Shown piece by piece: positions 6,485 to 7,294 of a DNA stretch of 7,294 bases (positions within the stretch are counted from its first letter, which is position 1; the number at the start of each line of letters is the position of its first letter). The stretch spans positions 1-7,294 of the forward strand of contig CALETX010000137.1 in the NCBI GenBank assembly GCA_937920455.1, written 5' to 3'. The position numbers and the translations under genes were made by a program. This DNA comes from an uncultured bacterium (GTDB taxonomy: Bacteria; Verrucomicrobiota; Kiritimatiellia; UBA8416; CALETX01). Below the pieces are notes generated by a model. It saw only the letters and a list, made by a program, of their open reading frames with translations. It was not told where the DNA came from and did no database searches.

Positions 6485-7294
6485 TCATTTCAACCTGAGG
6501 AATGCCTCCGCAAACGCCGCGGATTCAGGAACGTTACGTTCGAGATTCGCCGCGAGCTTCTCAATGATCTGAATGTTTTCCAGCGCTTCACGATACGAAA
6601 GACGCGCCCGTTTCTCATTCAATACGGCCATCGCATCTCTGTTTTCCAGAACATCCTGCGCCGCGCCGCAAACAAGGAGCAAAACATCCCTCTGCCAAAG
6701 CAACAAAAACCGCAATATTGCCATCCTCTTCTGACGATAGCGTGCCTGCACTCGCGCCTCGAATGTTTCCTTGTCGAGTTCCTCTATTCCAGCCGCACCT
6801 TGCACAGCTTTCTCCTCCTCTTCGGCCTTCAGACGCTGAGCCTTCAGTATCGCCTCCATACCCTCAGCGGAGGCGAGCGCGGCAATAGCGCTGCCACGCT
6901 CGCTGGACGCCAGAATAGCCAACAAACTTTCGCGCCAATCTTCCTTTTTGTCCAAGCCAGCCTCCGACAGGATCACCTTCCAGCATCTGGAAACAATTGT
7001 CGGCAGCAGCGAATGCGGACTGTCGGTGACCAGGAAAAAGACAGTGTCGCCTGGAGGTTCTTCTAGGGTCTTGAGAAAAGCGTTGGCCGCTGAGACACCA
7101 AGGCGATCGGCTGCCACAAGAACACATGCTTTCCATTTCGAGGCAAACGATGTAGTGGCCAGATCCTGTCCCATCGCTCGAATGCGCTCAACAGGAATGA
7201 TCCTGGATTTTTTCTCAGGCTCAACCCAGTGCAGATCAGGGTGACGAAGCGTCAGAACCCGGCGGCACTGGCGACATTCCCCGCACGGCCGGTT
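6485..7294 (-). CDS. holB: DNA polymerase III delta' subunit (clamp loader), 5' end cut by window edge
   Basis: This is the C-terminal 269 residues of a clamp-loader ATPase-like subunit, which helps load the sliding clamp during replication. The frame is open to the window edge and begins inside the zinc module (a CGECRQC-type cluster about 4-10 residues in), so roughly the first 60 residues with the P-loop region lie outside. Next come the conserved LVAADRL and NAFLKTLEEPP segments, then FFLVTDSPHSLLPTIVSRC, whose SRC is the clamp-loader sensor/arginine-finger motif. The rest is a helical collar region with an acidic stretch (KAEEEEKA). DnaX shares the zinc and SRC motifs, but the short collar and the lack of a long C-terminal extension favour delta'. 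The gene ends in TGA 12 nt before the next start, in the same reading frame, which suggests translational coupling to ricT. Confidence 0.9.
   Translation of the reverse strand, partial: NRPCGECRQCRRVLTLRHPDLHWVEPEKKSRIIPVERIRAMGQDLATTSFASKWKACVLVAADRLGVSAANAFLKTLEEPPGDTVFFLVTDSPHSLLPTIVSRCWKVILSEAGLDKKEDWRESLLAILASSERGSAIAALASAEGMEAILKAQRLKAEEEEKAVQGAAGIEELDKETFEARVQARYRQKRMAILRFLLLWQRDVLLLVCGAAQDVLENRDAMAVLNEKRARLSYREALENIQIIEKLAANLERNVPESAAFAEAFLRLK

Overview
The window is high-GC bacterial DNA, and every gene I can support lies on the minus strand, so it reads from right to left. Several features together suggest an anaerobic member of the Planctomycetes-Verrucomicrobia-Chlamydiae group, possibly Kiritimatiellota. 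These are a SPASM radical-SAM sulfatase maturase with a SEC-C tail, a RicT/PSP1 protein next to the clamp-loader gene, a PASTA-less Hanks-type kinase fragment, and a GC-rich palindromic repeat. No rRNA or other marker is present, so this placement is inference.

From 7294 down to 851 the genes form one tight co-directional run that looks like an operon. The order is: the 3' part of holB (clamp-loader delta'), ricT (PSP1 iron-sulfur protein), a PfkB-family carbohydrate/nucleoside kinase, an anaerobic sulfatase-maturating enzyme, nudC (NADH pyrophosphatase), a small predicted lipoprotein, and a response regulator with an HDOD output domain. Gaps are short (a 4-nt ATGA overlap, then about 12, 15, 18, 21 and 79 nt). 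The products serve unrelated purposes (replication, RNA turnover, metabolism, enzyme maturation, signalling), so the cluster looks like a housekeeping transcription unit rather than one pathway. No clear terminator follows the response regulator.

The most notable lesion is in nudC. A single in-frame TAG (2712-2714) falls exactly between the Nudix box and the family signature SQPWPFP, where relatives usually carry tyrosine. The frame then continues for 68 more perfectly NudC-like codons to a TGA. None of the other six genes ends in TAG. A recent nonsense mutation, a sequencing error and amber readthrough are all compatible with this.

The left 700 bases are degenerate. They hold the N-terminal third of a Ser/Thr protein kinase with a frameshift near its start. 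The kinase is cut off at about position 320 by a 177-bp composite repeat (144-320) made of a tandem 17-mer and several hairpins, bounded by CTGGAGG/CCTCCAG. To the left of the repeat is about 140 bp of sequence unrelated to the kinase, which I could not identify.
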